A stretch of 64,000 bases of DNA from Euryodendron excelsum (GCA_033060915.1 CM065377.1:52936683-53000682), one strand, 5' to 3'; counted from the stretch's first letter, positions 24,331 to 34,673 are shown. Notes: a model not told the origin generated them from the letters alone. Translations and numbers: made by a program.

Positions 24331-24616
24331 AGATGGTGATGGATTCAAGTTCATGCGGTGATTCCTTTGGAGATTTGGATTTCAGGCATACTGTGGAGCC
24401 CGTCCTAGACCCTCTTGTCCTTCCGACCGGTTGCCTTTAGGGAATCGTATCTCCGATCTGATAAAAAATTCTCCCGGAGTTCGCACCAGATCATCAACAT
24501 GCCGACTTGACTAGTGTGTGCTGTCTTGACTACAAACGTCATGACTGTCATTTAGTTCCCTATTGGTGAGATCAACTCCTCCTCCGAGATAGCTAGTACA
24601 CATCGTTGTGTAAACC

Positions 24617-24634
24617 TTCCCACAGATAGCGCCA
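24617..24634 (-). other. tRNA primer-binding site of the Tat element
   Basis: Directly inside the right (5') LTR the minus strand reads TGGCGCTATCTGTGGGAA, two bases after the LTR end. This corresponds to the TGGCGCC-GTCTGTGGGAA type primer site common in Tat-clade elements, with a C-to-T style change in the middle. The exact tRNA was not determined. Confidence 0.8.
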
Positions 24635-24636
24635 AT

Positions 24637-25148
24637 TATAGGTAAAATTTTTAGAAATGCCTAGTTGAACTCTCAAACCGAATCGACAAGTATGAACAAT
24701 CTGCTATAGAAAAAGACGACAAGAATGTCTCTACCCTCTTTGAGTCGAAGACACTCCGATGATTAAGTTAGTAAACTTAATCACAATGAATCGAATAGAA
24801 TATTAGAGAGCTAGAACTCAAGTGAACGTAACTTACACCTTTAGTGCATGAGGGTATTTATAGGTTTCAGAATGTCATATTTCCTTTGGAAATTGGAGTC
24901 CCTTTCCTCCTAGGACTCCTTATTCATTAAGTCGGTTTAATGTTTTAAACTTATCTTTTATTTTTCTTAATTTACTTAGGAATAGGATTCGTATTATAGG
25001 TTTCATTAGTCTTTATACCTTTTAGATTAACATCCGCGGGCCAACCGCTTTGGGCTCTTGTCTCTAATCAGCATGGGTCTAGTTCGACAGATCGGCTCCC
25101 ATGGGCCAGTCTCTCTTGGTCTTGGGTTTGGCTCTTATGGAGTTCACA
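24637..25148 (-). repeat. 5' LTR of the Tat element (right)
   Basis: 512 bp, TATAGG to TTCACA on the plus strand, aligned with 6511-7020 along its length. The expected TG terminus is mutated to TA at 24637-24638. It is followed by the target duplication AGAAT at 25149-25153. Confidence 0.9.
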
Positions 25149-25353
25149 AGAATTATTAAAGGAAATTTACAAATGTTACCTAGTTATAAATAGATAGCAT
25201 TTAGAAAGTTTAAAACAAATAAATAAATTAAAGAGAATCAATAATTACACATGTATTTTATCTTTTTAGAAATTTAAAAAATTAAAAAACAAAGGATGAA
25301 AACTTTTCAGATGAAAGACCTACTAACGTTTTTGTTATAATATACAGTGTAGA
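25149..25353 (-). mobile_element. Helitron-like copy 3, right fragment with 5' terminus
   Basis: Continues the copy interrupted at 6510; it aligns with 4210-4400 of copy 1 (shared 'TTACAAATGTTACC', 'GACACATGTATTTTATC' type blocks). It ends with a decayed minus-strand 5' terminus (…TTATAATATACAGTGTAGA) whose TC end is at 25353 after an A. Confirms that the gypsy element landed inside an older Helitron. Confidence 0.65.
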
Positions 25354-26813
25354 TACAGTTGGTAATTGTATGTTGCTCTGGAAACAACCGAATATTGGAA
25401 TAGGAAAACTATAATTAGTGTGCATTTACGAACTGTTTATATTAACAAACAATTGTTTAGAACTTTGGGGTCCACTCTGAAAGGTCATAAGAAATTGACA
25501 GAAAACTATTTTGTTGGTCATTTAGGGCTAGAAATGGAGGACACGCCCTAATGGTCTGAACCCAAAGCAGCCTTAAAGGACACCAAACTTAGCCGCATCC
25601 ATTAAGATTTCCCACAGTCCTTTCCTTTCCCACATGAAATCACACCAACAATGTTGTATGAAAAGTTGAAAGCAAGACCACATATTCCAAAGGTCCCCCT
25701 TGTAATGGGGTTTAGACTAGTCATTCTCAAATCAAACACACATTCTCTCTCTCTCTAAAAAATATCCACCAAACGTAAGGCTGGGGGCAACAAACCTCAA
25801 AGCTGCTTTAGGAGATACCCTCTTTTTTGAATTTGTACTGTTTGTGGTATTGTGCTCTTGACCATTCTGGGATATAATTTCAGAAGCCACAGAAAAGGAA
25901 AAGAAATAAACCAGTTTTAGTGTGTGAACGCAAGTTTAGATTGCTACTGAGGTTAATTATTGTGTTTTGTGCTTACGCTTAATTTGAAAATGTAAATGAC
26001 GTAGCATCTTGGAATCGAAGGCACCGAAAAATTGACTCCCCGTCAACCACGTGTTGCACTCGACTTTGGTTGGCACTAAATTAATCAACTTTGAATCACA
26101 ACAACCGGATTAGTTGGGGCGGTCCGAAAAGTTTAAGACAATTAAATCAATATGCGATGTTATATGATTAATGTAGCGCCAAAACTAGTTTTGGCAGTGT
26201 TTTCATGGATTATTATGATCTTGTCACTTGTATTATTTTGTGAATACAACCATAAAAAGTAATAATACTGTTATTACTGTGGTAAGCAAATTGAATGTTC
26301 ATCTCTTTCTGTTGTCTCTCTTCTTTCCAACAAATGGCAATCTCAATTTTTGTGGGAGTCAAATCAGAATAGCTCAAAGTTGCCACACAAAATTGATAAG
26401 ATTTTTATTGACCATGGTAGGTAAGAATATTAGACCAACACTTACAATCTTGATTATGCTTAAAATTAGTTTCAGAATTTGTTTATTTTTTTCCCATTTT
26501 TTATCAGTCAAAATCCGAGGTTGTTGAAGCCGATATTCATACAGTTCCTTTCTTTTTTTCTCTTTTTTGTCCCTTTTTTTTTCTTCTTTAAAACTCAAAA
26601 TGGTCAAAGATGGTCCATGTAGACCCCTTAAAGAAATATCCAGCCCTACCACCCTCTCAAATCAGAGAACTTTTTCAGTTTTTCTTCAGCATATAATTAT
26701 GGTATATTGTGCTTTTGTTATACCCTTCCAGCTTTCTATACTATGATAAAAGCCTCCAACAAATCACTAACATCTGTGCAAAATACACAAGGTAATGGTA
26801 TCATCTTCTTCTG
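25354..26813. other. Intergenic region upstream of the bHLH gene
   Basis: No supported gene. Short open frames (25366-25551, 26228-26527) have no recognisable domain. A small (CT)n tract lies at 25743-25757 and pyrimidine tracts at 26548-26590. Promoter elements of the bHLH gene may lie here but none could be assigned with confidence. Confidence 0.5.
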
Positions 26814-26976
26814 CAGTGGCAGAGTCAGAAAATTCATTTAGTGGGGACAAATCCTGATCACAATCTCTAAAGGGTCATTTATAATTTTTCAAGAGGGCAT
26901 TTATCATTTTTAGAGGGGCAAAGTGAGAAAGTTTTGTCAAATTGTAGGGAAAAAAATAAACTTTTCAAATGTTTGT

Positions 26977-27022
<46 letters not shown>

Positions 27023-27075
27023 GTGTTTTTGGGGGGTAAGTGCCCCCCTCTAATCCCTTAATAGCTCCGCCCCTT
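26814..27075. mobile_element. hAT-type MITE with 45-base poly(G) run
   Basis: Left terminus CAGTGGCAGAGTCAG (26814) and right terminus AGCTCCGCCCCTT (to about 27075) are inverted relatives, like the TIRs of the elements at 35034 and 49657 (CAGnGGCGGAGCCAG type). No matching 8 bp target duplication was seen. Inside are G-rich short repeats (AAGAGGGCATTTATCATTTTTAGAGG) and an uninterrupted run of 45 G at 26977-27021, followed by CCCCCCTC. The element ends about 33 bp before the bHLH start codon and must form part of its 5' leader or core promoter. Confidence 0.6.
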
Positions 27076-27108
27076 AAGATCTTATGTGAAGTTGCTAGGG
27101 TAACATTC

Positions 27109-27229
27109 ATGGAGCAAAACCCTAGTTCATCCAGAACTGATAGAAAGACTGTAGAGAAGAACAGAAGAAATCATATGAAGACCCTCTACTCCAAGCTCCA
27201 TTCTCTTCTGCCCCATCACACCTCTAGGG

Positions 27230-27284
<55 letters not shown>

Positions 27285-27856
27285 AAATCTATAATGATGA
27301 TTTTTGATGGGTTTTGCAGGAAGCAACAACTGTGCCCGATCAACTAGATGAAGCTGCAAACTACATCAAGAAGTTACAGAAAGAATTGGAGAGGATGAAG
27401 GAGAAGAAGGATTGCTTAATGGGAGTTCCTCATGAAAACCCTAATGCAACCATGAGTAGCACAGCAACTGTAGGGTTGAGAACAGCAGAGGTTGAGATCC
27501 ATGAGATGGGTTCAGCTCTAGAGGTGGTTTTGACTACTGGGTTGGATTGTCAATTCATGTTCAATGAAACTATCAGGGTTCTTCATGAGGAAGGAGCTGA
27601 GGTTGTCAATGCCAGCTTCTCTGTTGTTGATGATGCAGTTTTCCACACAATTCACTCCAAGGTATATAGCCATTGATTTTTTTGTAACGAAATTGAGATA
27701 TCTGATATATATATATATATATATATATATGGCTATAGGATTTTAAAATTTCTTTTGGAGTATGCTGTGTAGGTTGGAGAGTCTGGACTGGGATGTGGAT
27801 CTGCAAGGATAGCTGAGAGGCTAAAGAAGTTTGTCAATGATGCTACTTCATTTTGA
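27109..27856 (+). CDS. bHLH transcription factor, bHLH162-like (3 exons)
   Basis: Exons 27109-27228, 27320-27661 and 27773-27856, all joined in phase 0 with GT/AG borders (AGG|gtctct…tgcag|GAA; AAG|gtatat…tgtag|GTT), giving 181 residues and TGA at 27854. Start ATG gives MEQNPSSSRTDRKTVEKNRR; an in-frame ATG at 27040 lies inside the MITE and is less likely. Residues 10-60 form the basic helix-loop-helix: basic part DRKTVEKNRRNHMK, helix 1 TLYSKLHSLLP, loop HHTSREATTVPDQ, helix 2 LDEAANYIKKLQKELERMKEKK. The Glu and Arg that read E-boxes are kept, but the usual first His is Arg. The C-terminal 100 residues (VEIHEMGSALEVVLTTGLDC…) look like an ACT-type dimerisation fold. It would act in the nucleus as a dimer. 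The subfamily call rests on remembered similarity to Arabidopsis bHLH162/118/120; target genes are unknown. Confidence 0.85.
27231..27283. repeat. (CT)n(CA)n microsatellite in bHLH intron 1
   Basis: A compound dinucleotide repeat, TCTCTC… then CACACA…, sitting only two bases inside the splice donor of intron 1 (donor GT at 27229-27230). The whole intron is just 91 bp, so repeat length changes would affect its size strongly. A (TA)n tract at about 27703-27730 is in intron 2. Confidence 0.9.
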
Positions 27857-29295
27857 TAGTATAATCTGATAACTTTCTAATGATTAGAACTTCCATTGAT
27901 ATATATATATATAGTCATGAATTGATGTTTTACTGTCTTGAATGAAGTTGGAATTTTTTTTTTTTGGTGTCTGTGTTGATATCCTAATTAAGCAAAGCCG
28001 AATTTTCTTTTCCAATGGAGATGGCTGCAAGTTGTCTGGAAAGGGTGTGTTAGCTAGACAAATTAATCTACTGCTAAATTTCATTCTTATATCTATATGA
28101 TGCAGTCTGTGGTACTTGGTAGCTATAGGGACTAGTGAATGAACATTCGAAATAAACATTAACTTGATTGTAAAACTCATGTTTCCATAGTTTTACTTTC
28201 TCAAATCATACTCTATATCTGTTTCGGTCTGCGATTTGTTGAGAGAAAAAAAAAAAAAGTTAAATAAAATGAGAATGCTTATAATCATTTATTTTTCTGT
28301 GAGCAAACAAATAAAAAAATGGATTTTTTGAAAAATATTTGTTCATTTTCTTCTCGTTTTTCTAACCTAACCAAACAAGAGCTAAAAAGGTAGCTTTTTT
28401 CATTTCATTTTTATTTTCATTTTCCTTAATAAAACATATATCCATTTTTTTTATATTAGTGACATTGCTTCTGAACGTACACATCATTTAGCATTTAGTT
28501 CATCTTTAATAAGAAGTCACCTTATAATTCTTCAATAGTTGTCTTGCTTCTTGTTTGCTAGTTAAGGTCAAAGAAGTAGCATTATATGTATAATATATAC
28601 ATACAGTATGTGTGTGGGTGTGTGATTTGGAAAATGTCTGCAATAGGTTGTAGTAAGTTTTGGTTGTTTTGGTTTATATTTGGTCAGCCTGGCCCAACTA
28701 CGAAGCATTCATGGCTTAGTTATGTGGAGGAATGAAGAAAATGAAACCTTATTCTAAAAAAATTTCCAACAATTTTCTGATCATGTGTGCAATGTCAACT
28801 TGAATGTGTGGCTGTTGATTTAGAGCAGGATCTTCCAGTTTTATTACTTATCTTTTCTACATACAAATGAGACACCTCTATAATATGTACGTGAGATAAA
28901 GTTGTGTAAATTGGTCCTTTCTAAACCTATAATAACAGGAGCCTCGTGCACTTAATAGCTTTTTCTTTTTTTCTTGAGATAATCTCGCTTTCTGCAAATC
29001 TATTATCCTCCACACATTCTTTGGTTGAGTAGTGTTTCTAATGAGATATATGACATAGCCAGATATGATTACATGGCTTGTTAGTCTTTCTCCACCAGAG
29101 CCAAAATTTAGCTAGTGCTGAAAAGAAAAGAGATAAAAATCAGAATAGGATGTGATTTTGATTAATATGATTATATGAGACGTGAATTTGGCAGCAAGGG
29201 TCTGAGGTATTTGAATTCTAAGTCAGGGCAGAAAACCATTTGAAGAATAGAATGTGCAAAGAAATTCCTACCACAAAATAGGTTGTCAATAAATT
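27857..29295. other. Intergenic region downstream of the bHLH gene
   Basis: Includes the 3' untranslated region of the bHLH gene; no clear polyadenylation signal was assigned. A (TA)n tract is at 27900-27912. A purine/pyrimidine block at 28240-28440 may be an old MITE. No gene recognised. Confidence 0.5.
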
Positions 29296-29430
29296 CTTTT
29301 TTTTTGAAAAACGCAAGAAATATTTACATATATCTCTACCTAGGGGTGGGGGAAGGGGGAGACGGGGCTTCAAATCCAGAACCCTGAGTAGGGTGTCAAG
29401 GACGTCCCTTACCAATTGGGACAACTCTTT
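29296..29430 (-). mobile_element. tRNA-derived SINE fragment
   Basis: On the minus strand: GTTGTCCCAATTGGTAAGG (A-box-like) followed after about 40 bases by GGTTCTGGATTTGAAGCC (B-box-like), the spacing of an RNA polymerase III promoter, and ending toward a short A-run (T-run 29297-29306 on the plus strand). It shares the tRNA-like head with the SINE at 31980. No target duplication found. Confidence 0.5.
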
Positions 29431-31979
29431 GCTTGGTTATTAACAGTTATGACCTTAAATGGAACTTATATATGAATGTCGAACATGATATTTTCAAATT
29501 TGATCCTTATTTACATACTCTTGTAGACAGACAATATATTCATGCAATGTATCAAATTTTCATGATTTGTCTGGACAATAACTCTACACAAGCTCAAGAG
29601 AGTAATTGTTTAAAATGCACAAGTAAACTACTTTAGAAATGATAATAGACCTATATTAGGACAATGAAAGTAGTTAATCAAGTGTTTTATTTAGTGATTT
29701 GTTTGGGTAAAGGTGTGGAAGAGTCTACTTCTACAAGAACTGTGACTCAGGCCGTCCTACTGACAAAGACAGTGTTTGGCATGAATGATGAATTCTGGTT
29801 CAGGTCCTTTGCAGTGCTTATTAATTTTATTTATTTATTATAAATTCAATCCATTTTATGTCCCATCAAATAAAATAAAGAACTGTATCCCATTCATATA
29901 CAACAAGAAAAAATATATATCAGATAATATATAAATATCACGCGCAGTACCATCAGCGCATTATCAACTGTTTCTGAAACCAGGGTTTTGGTTCTTTTCC
30001 TTCAAAGCTGTTGACAGCCAGTTGGGATTTGTACTCAAAACACTACCTTTATTATTGGCTCTCTGAAAGAGAAGGAAGCAGGATATGGTCAAAGTTATAG
30101 TAATGCTCTCTCAGCCATTTGCAGCACTTGAGTTTGTAACCCATTGTCACTTGAAAGAGCCCGGAATTACTATGTTGCCCTCTTTAAAATTCATGAAAGT
30201 TTTGTTTTGGACATTTGACATTTGGGTTAGAGGATTGAATATACGTTTGATATGCACTCAATAAATATGTTTAATTAGTAGAGTTTACTATAAAAAAAAA
30301 CTCTGTATACGACTCTTATCCTTTGCATAAACAACTCTATGTTAACTTATAAACATCATTTTTTTTTTAAATAATTTGAGAAATATGAAATTAGCTATGA
30401 ACTAGTGTTATTTTAAACGAGAATTAGATAAATTTAACATTTACATACAAACCTACACCCGAATTTAACATAGCTTGAAAAATATACATGACATATCTTA
30501 ATAAAATTCACTATATTTGAAGAACATATATATACATACATATATATTAATATATGCGTATAAATATGAAGTTACAGCAATGTCCTAGCAAACTTATATC
30601 TGTATGGTTTTGCTGCCACAAAACCAACAATGGAAATCACATGCATCAAATAAATTTGATTACTTGACACAATTTTTGAAATCCATCCCGTTTTTCACAT
30701 TTTTGCAGTCAATGCTAGAGTCTGAACAGTTGGACCTTAGAAGCCAGGTCGGCAATGGATAGAGTTAGGTGTTTCATCTTCAAAGATTTGGTTTGTCCTA
30801 TTATCGAGGTCCAACTTTGTTATACTTTTCTTCCTTGTATACGTGGCAGAGCCAGAATTCTCATCGAAAGAGACGCTGTGTAAAACCGACGTCCTATATT
30901 TGAAATTGGCAACTTTTAGGGCGGGTCATCAAATATTTTTCTATGGTGAATTTTTTAATTTTAGCGTGAGATATGTCTTTAATTAGATTAAATAAAAAAT
31001 TCGTCGAGGTGCACATAAATTGACCGGAACAAGACGGATGGCTCCAAAAAAAAATTTTTTTTGATGAAGAATAATTTTCCTTGACATTTGTGGTGGAAAA
31101 ATCATTGATAGCACATTTATAAAAAAGTTCAAAATAGTGGTAAGTCTAAACAATTATACTTTGTGCAATGCTATATATGATTTCATTTCTTAACACTCCT
31201 AAGTTCTAGCTAGGGGTTAGATTAATACTGCGAATGTGAGATTCACTCACTTATATCTAAGAGTGGAAAAATGAAAGAGAAATGATACTATATGTAGGAA
31301 GTTAGAGATGGAAGTTTGATTTTTGAGAATTATATGAGTCATCTATTGTCTTAAAATCAATCTTTTTATCTATTTCTTTTGCATGTACAAGAGGTAAAGA
31401 AAGAATTCTCATTGGTATGTGACATTCAAGAGTTGATGAAACAAAAAATTCCTTGATATGTGTGGTGGTAAATCACTAAAAACATTTACAAAAGTCTTTA
31501 ATTGATAAGTTCATTATGATCGTAAACAATAAGAAGCAATCCAATATGAACTTTAAAGAAAAAAAAACTATAACAATATCATAGTAAAAAAACAACATAG
31601 ATAAATCATTAAAAAAAGTTGATGAACATGAACCGTACAAGACTGCTTTGACAAACCCTTTGGCATGTTAATTGTTGATTAATCTTTGGGGCTATGGTTT
31701 GCATCAGTCATCTTCACAGAACTAATGTTCCTTTGCTTTGGATGTATTTCAAGTAGAATTTTTTTTCCTTTTTTGTTTTTTTGTTACACATTGTTATTGT
31801 TCTTCATGGATCTAAACCCTAATTGAAGTTTGAAAGGCCAAAACATCTAGTATTATTTGATGAAGTTTCAAATTTTTGATTGGAAATAGAATAAAATTCT
31901 TATATTCTTCTTCTTTTTCTTCTTCCTTAATTTTCAAGAGGACTCTAACACAAGTTGGACATGGTACGTAGAGTATTTG
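29431..31979. other. Intergenic region between the bHLH gene and eIF3d
   Basis: AT-rich, no supported coding region. A possible relative of the GGCAGAGCCAG-type MITEs starts near 30843 (GTGGCAGAGCCAGAATTC) but a matching right end was not certain. Poly(A/T) tracts near 30290, 30360 and 31560. Confidence 0.45.
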
Positions 31980-32227
31980 CTTGTTTGTTTGCTTTTTTTT
32001 TTTTTTTTTGTTTGCTAACCGGGTGTCAGGCCAGCTTGCACGCACCTTGACTAATCTCTAGATATATGCAGTTCTCGTTCCACATAAACCGGGTAATTAT
32101 CGGGCCAATGACTCTGGGGGCGGCCCCAATAAATTAATAGTACTTAATAGATTTTGAACTTGAGACCTTGGAAGAAGGAGACCCTCAAATTCCAAGCATT
32201 AACCATTAGGACAACCCCTTGGGATTG
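31980..32227 (-). mobile_element. tRNA-derived SINE, full length with target duplication
   Basis: Flanked by a perfect 12 bp direct repeat GTAGAGTATTTG (31968-31979 and 32228-32239). On the minus strand it begins with a tRNA-like head (GGGGTTGTCCTAATGGTTAATGC… then GAGACC… TTCAAAATC) and ends in an A-rich tail (T-run 31992-32009 on the plus strand) followed by CAAACAAACAAG. 248 bp long. Non-autonomous; it would depend on LINE proteins for movement. Confidence 0.8.
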
Positions 32228-32239
32228 GTAGAGTATTTG

Positions 32240-32969
32240 TTACTCAAGCTTTGCAATGCCAATACATAGTGTGAGTCTATTGCTAAGGCAACTTTCGCTG
32301 TTGCTACATTAATCTATAACTCCCCATCAAAGATGTGGTATGTTGCTTAAATTTCTTGTCATTAGTGCTCGGGTTTGAGTCTTCCCCCTACGTGGGGTGA
32401 GGCAGGCCTTTGCCCTAAGTTTACGCCCTTATGTCTAGCCCACATGTGGAGACGATCACATAACGTTGTAGGGACGCCACTCACTCTCCTCAACGTTTTT
32501 TATGTAACAAAGAAAAAAAGTCTCAACCGGTATCAAATCACCATTCCTAGGGCAGATTCTAATAAAGTGTAAAAAAAAAATAATTGTAATAATAATCAAC
32601 AAATTTGGTTAGAACTGTGATGGGAGAGATTGGATTAAAAAACCACAAATGCAAAAACTAGAAAAGACTACCAGTTTGTTGGGCTTGAGAATAAAAACAT
32701 CCAGCCTTCTAGCCCAATAGAATTCCAGGATTGTTTATCGCAGGGCTTCATAACTACGGGCTATAATGCCCATAATGAAATAGAGACCCAATTAAAGCCC
32801 ACAGTCCTAGACCGCCATTGTTAAAAATCTCATGGCTAAATTTGTAATATTACAGGACATATAGAGGAAGTTAGGGTTCTTACACTTTTCTTCTTCCCAG
32901 CCATCGTCTCTCTCATCTGCTACACTCTCAGTCTCTCTGTCCTTAAATTTTCTGGTCGGATCTGAAACA
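32240..32969. other. Upstream region and 5' leader of eIF3d
   Basis: A tRNA/SINE-like GC-rich stretch (32365-32480: GGGTTTGAGTCTTCCCCC) may be another SINE remnant. The last 100 bases are pyrimidine-rich (CTTCTTCCCAGCCATCGTCTC…), typical of leaders of translation-machinery genes in plants. No TATA box was obvious, also common for such genes. Confidence 0.45.
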
Positions 32970-34673
32970 ATGGTGGGCTTTGAAGTTGGTGCAGTCCCCT
33001 TCAACCCGGACGGCTGGGGCCCACCAGAATCCTCCTCTCCTATCCTCTCAAACCATCCCAGCAATGTCCCTTTCGCACCCTTCTCTCGCTCCGACAAGCT
33101 CGGCCGGATCGCAGACTGGACCCGAAACTACAACCAGAACCGAAATTCCGCCAACCCCCGTAATCCCTCCGATTCCGTCTTCGACTTCACGGGCGACGAT
33201 TCGTTCGGCGGCGTTGGCGCCGACGAGGACTCCTCCTTCCGCCTCGTCGATGGCAAGCCTCCGCCGCGCCCCAAGTTCGGCCCCCGGTGGCGCTTCCAGC
33301 ATCAGCGCAACCAGTTGCCCCAGCGCCGCGACGAGGAGGTTGAGGCTAAGAAGCGCGAGACCGAGAAGGAACGCGCCCGCCGCGATCGCCTCTACCACCT
33401 TAACCGCTCCGGCGGCAACCACCAGCGGCGCGAGGCGGCAGCGTTCAAGTCCTCGGTGGACATCCAACCCGAGTGGAACATGCTCGAACAAATCCCGTTT
33501 TCAACATTCACCAAGCTTTCGTTCACGGTCCCCGAGCCCGAGGACCTCCTCTTGTGCGGCGGTCTCGAGTTCTACGACCGGTCCTACGATCGCACCACGC
33601 CGAAGAACTCGCGTCCTCTCGAGCGGTTCAAGAATCGGAACTTCTTCAAAGTCACCACTACCGACGACCCCGTCATTCGCCGACTCGCCAACGAGGACAA
33701 GGCCACTATCTTCGCCACCGATTCGATTCTATCCACTCTCATGTGTGCTCCTAGATCAGTTTACTCTTGGGATATTGTCATTCAACGAGTTGGGAACAAA
33801 TTGTTCTTCGACAAGCGAGATGGGTCGCAGTTAGATTTGCTTTCGGTTCACGAAACATCACAAGAGCCATTGCCGGAAGCCAAGGATGATATTAACTCCG
33901 CTTATTCATTGAGCGTTGAGGCCGCGTATATCAACCAGAATTTTTCACAGCAGGTTCTGATTAGAGACGGGAACAAGATGACATTTGAAGAGTTGAACCC
34001 ATTTGCGAATGAAGGTGAAGAGGTTGCATCTGTTGGATATCGGTATCGCCGTTGGAAGCTTGATAATGATATGTATCTTGTAGCCCGGTGTGAGGTTCAG
34101 AGTGTAGCTGAGGTTAACAATCAGAGGTCTTTCCTTACACTAAATGCACTGAATGAGTTTGATTCTAAGCACTCAGGTGTGGATTGGAGGCAGAAATTGG
34201 AGACCCAGAGAGGTGCTGTTTTGGCTAATGAATTGAAGAACAATGCCAACAAGTTAGCAAAGTGGACCTCCCAAGCTCTGTTGGCTAGTGCAGATATGAT
34301 GAAGTTGGGATATGTTTCGCGGGTTCATCCTCGCGATCATTTTAACCATGTCATATTGGCTGTTGTTGGCTATAAGCCTAGGGATTTTGCGGCACAGATC
34401 AATTTGAATACTGCAAATATGTGGGGTATTGTGAAATCTATTGTGGACTTGTGCATGAAATTGAATGAGGGGAAGTATGTGCTTGTTAAGGATCCGTCAA
34501 AGCCCCAAGTAAGGATTTATGAGGTTCCTCCAGATGCATTTGAGAATGATTATGTGGAGGAGCCATTGCCGGAGGAGGAACAGGTCCAGCCGCCTGCAGA
34601 GGATGCAGAAGGTGGGGAGGCAAATGTGGCTACAAATGATGTGGAAGACAAAGGGATTACTACTGAGGCTTAA
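32970..34673 (+). CDS. TIF3D1: Eukaryotic translation initiation factor 3 subunit D (eIF3d)
   Basis: A single uninterrupted frame of 567 codons, near the 560-590 residues usual in plants. It starts in a good context (AACAATGG) with the family's N-terminus GFEVGAVPFNPDGWGP. Residues 40-150 are a charged, disordered RNA-binding arm rich in Arg (RWRFQHQRNQLPQRRDEE, KERARRDRLYHLNRSGG); residues about 160-510 form the folded cap-binding-type domain with conserved PEWNMLEQIPFSTFTKL, ATDSILSTLMCAPRSVYSWD, NPFANEGEEVASVGYRYRRW, LYLVARCEV-like and RVHPRDHFNHVILAV; the last 50 are acidic (EEPLPEEEQVQPP). eIF3d is a cytosolic part of the eIF3 complex on the 40S subunit and binds the mRNA cap in specialised initiation. 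The 5' 750 bp are strikingly GC-rich in third positions and the rest is not. Intact and probably functional. Gene symbol by analogy to Arabidopsis. Confidence 0.96.
   Translation: MVGFEVGAVPFNPDGWGPPESSSPILSNHPSNVPFAPFSRSDKLGRIADWTRNYNQNRNSANPRNPSDSVFDFTGDDSFGGVGADEDSSFRLVDGKPPPRPKFGPRWRFQHQRNQLPQRRDEEVEAKKRETEKERARRDRLYHLNRSGGNHQRREAAAFKSSVDIQPEWNMLEQIPFSTFTKLSFTVPEPEDLLLCGGLEFYDRSYDRTTPKNSRPLERFKNRNFFKVTTTDDPVIRRLANEDKATIFATDSILSTLMCAPRSVYSWDIVIQRVGNKLFFDKRDGSQLDLLSVHETSQEPLPEAKDDINSAYSLSVEAAYINQNFSQQVLIRDGNKMTFEELNPFANEGEEVASVGYRYRRWKLDNDMYLVARCEVQSVAEVNNQRSFLTLNALNEFDSKHSGVDWRQKLETQRGAVLANELKNNANKLAKWTSQALLASADMMKLGYVSRVHPRDHFNHVILAVVGYKPRDFAAQINLNTANMWGIVKSIVDLCMKLNEGKYVLVKDPSKPQVRIYEVPPDAFENDYVEEPLPEEEQVQPPAEDAEGGEANVATNDVEDKGITTEA

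Larger units (their letters stand above)
6511..25148 (-). mobile_element. Ty3/gypsy LTR retrotransposon, Tat lineage, with nested copia
   Basis: LTRs at 6511-7020 and 24637-25148 face the same way and are flanked by an identical 5 bp duplication AGAAT (6506-6510 and 25149-25153). On the minus strand the order is 5' LTR, tRNA primer site, gag, protease, RT, RNase H, a second RNase H, integrase, antisense ORF, polypurine tract, 3' LTR. Two RNase H domains plus an antisense ORF near the 3' LTR are hallmarks of the Tat clade. The element is degenerate in every gene, lost the C-terminal half of integrase, and is interrupted at 8867-19740 by a SIRE-type copia element. Its size without the insert is about 7.8 kb. 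Confidence 0.9.

Noticed and set aside
32360..32480. SINE- or tRNA-like GC-rich stretch
   Set aside because: A B-box-like GGGTTTGAGTC is present, but no A box at proper spacing and no cloverleaf.
32980..33834. Plus-strand frame of 284 codons inside eIF3d
   Set aside because: Ser/Pro/Arg-rich translation of the GC-rich 5' half in another frame; the eIF3d frame is strongly conserved.
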